Positions 63,701 to 64,000 of a stretch of DNA of 64,000 nucleotides are shown here, piece by piece. The notes beneath the pieces are model-generated. The model had not been told where the DNA came from and made no database searches. It was given only the letters and a program-made list of their open reading frames with translations. The position numbers and the translations under genes were made by a program. The stretch lies in NCBI RefSeq assembly GCF_937988725.1, contig NZ_CALKHS010000004.1:186001-250000 (forward strand), written 5' to 3'. The stretch comes from an uncultured Castellaniella sp. Lineage in GTDB: Bacteria; Pseudomonadota; Gammaproteobacteria; Burkholderiales; Burkholderiaceae_B. Positions within the stretch are counted from its first letter, which is position 1; each line of letters opens with the position of its first letter.

Positions 63701-64000
63701 TTCCGTTTCGCTGGATGGCGTCACCGTCGCCACCGTCCTGCCCTTTCATGCCGACCTGAGCATCGACTGGGGCAGCTATGACCGGCTGCTGGCCTATTGC
63801 ACCCGCCCCGAGGGCATGGGCGCCGTCTTCGTCAATGGCCATGCGGGCGAGGGCGCCACGCTCACCGCGCAGGAGCGCGTCGAGGTCATAAGGCGCACGC
63901 GCGCCTTCATCGGCGCCGGCACGCCGCTGCTGGCCGGCATCATTCCTTATTCCACGGCCGATGCGATCCAGCAGGCCCGGGATGCCGAGCAGGCCGGCGC
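63693..64000 (+). CDS. Second DapA-family lyase/aldolase, N-terminal part
   Basis: The first 102 residues of a gene that continues beyond the window. TVATVLPFHADLSIDWGSYDRLLAY starts the barrel, here in pieces, and VNGHAGEG is a variant of the pyruvate-binding G-x-x-G-E motif; PLLAGIIPYSTADAI follows as in dihydrodipicolinate-synthase-like enzymes. It differs clearly from the homologue at 59536-60414, so it is not a recent copy. AGGAG lies seven bases before the ATG, and the start overlaps the CoA-transferase stop. The catalytic lysine lies outside the window. Confidence 0.85.
   Translation, partial: MSDSVSLDGVTVATVLPFHADLSIDWGSYDRLLAYCTRPEGMGAVFVNGHAGEGATLTAQERVEVIRRTRAFIGAGTPLLAGIIPYSTADAIQQARDAEQAG

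Overview
The window is high-GC DNA from a betaproteobacterium, most likely Alcaligenaceae (the Bordetella / Achromobacter / Castellaniella side of Burkholderiales). The grounds are protein-level resemblance recalled from memory: a classical beta-proteobacterial porin, a DUF4148 protein, a 14-gene nuo operon followed by a DUF2818 gene, and the gene orders metG-apbC-dcd and hda-HAD-pcnB-folK. No search was run, so species is not assigned. Almost all of the sequence is coding. I see no tRNA, rRNA, insertion sequence, prophage or CRISPR array.

Bases 1-16.2 kb hold the end of a Cd/Pb-type MerR regulator, a cation diffusion facilitator, a Kch-type K+ channel, metG, a small membrane protein, the Fe-S carrier apbC, the outer-membrane assembly pair tamA-tamB, dcd, an Orn/Lys/Arg decarboxylase and a BaiN-type flavoprotein. 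From 16.2 to 24.2 kb there is a class III CoA-transferase, then gcvTHP behind a tandem glycine riboswitch and closed by a strong terminator, then a small accessory stretch (WYL regulator, SDR, 4-OT tautomerase).

From 24.2 to 37 kb the genes are housekeeping: a minus-strand hda-HAD-pcnB-folK/folA group in which HPPK and DHFR form one continuous reading frame, divergent purM, then miaA, mutL, amiC and tsaE. A RelE/ParE-type toxin-antitoxin pair sits between miaA and mutL. A decayed MqsA-type antitoxin fragment lies between dedA and amiC, so mutL is flanked on both sides by toxin-antitoxin material. An AEC transporter follows. At 37.2-39.05 kb are a highly expressed-looking porin and a DUF4148 protein, each with a clear terminator.

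Bases 39.2-54.4 kb carry the complete complex I operon nuoABCDEFGHIJKLMN plus an enlarged DUF2818 membrane protein. An FMN-dependent alpha-hydroxy-acid oxidase and serB follow.

The last 7.4 kb (56.6-64 kb) is the best candidate for an undescribed system. It is a divergent catabolic locus with a TRAP transporter and a DapA-family aldolase/lyase on the minus strand. On the plus strand are a tandem-duplicated tautomerase, an acyl-CoA dehydrogenase, a class I CoA-transferase and a second DapA-family enzyme that runs off the window. The shared intergenic region carries several TGATCA-like sites around a near-consensus promoter. Together these would import an organic acid, activate it to a CoA thioester, oxidise it and cleave it, but the substrate cannot be read from the sequence.
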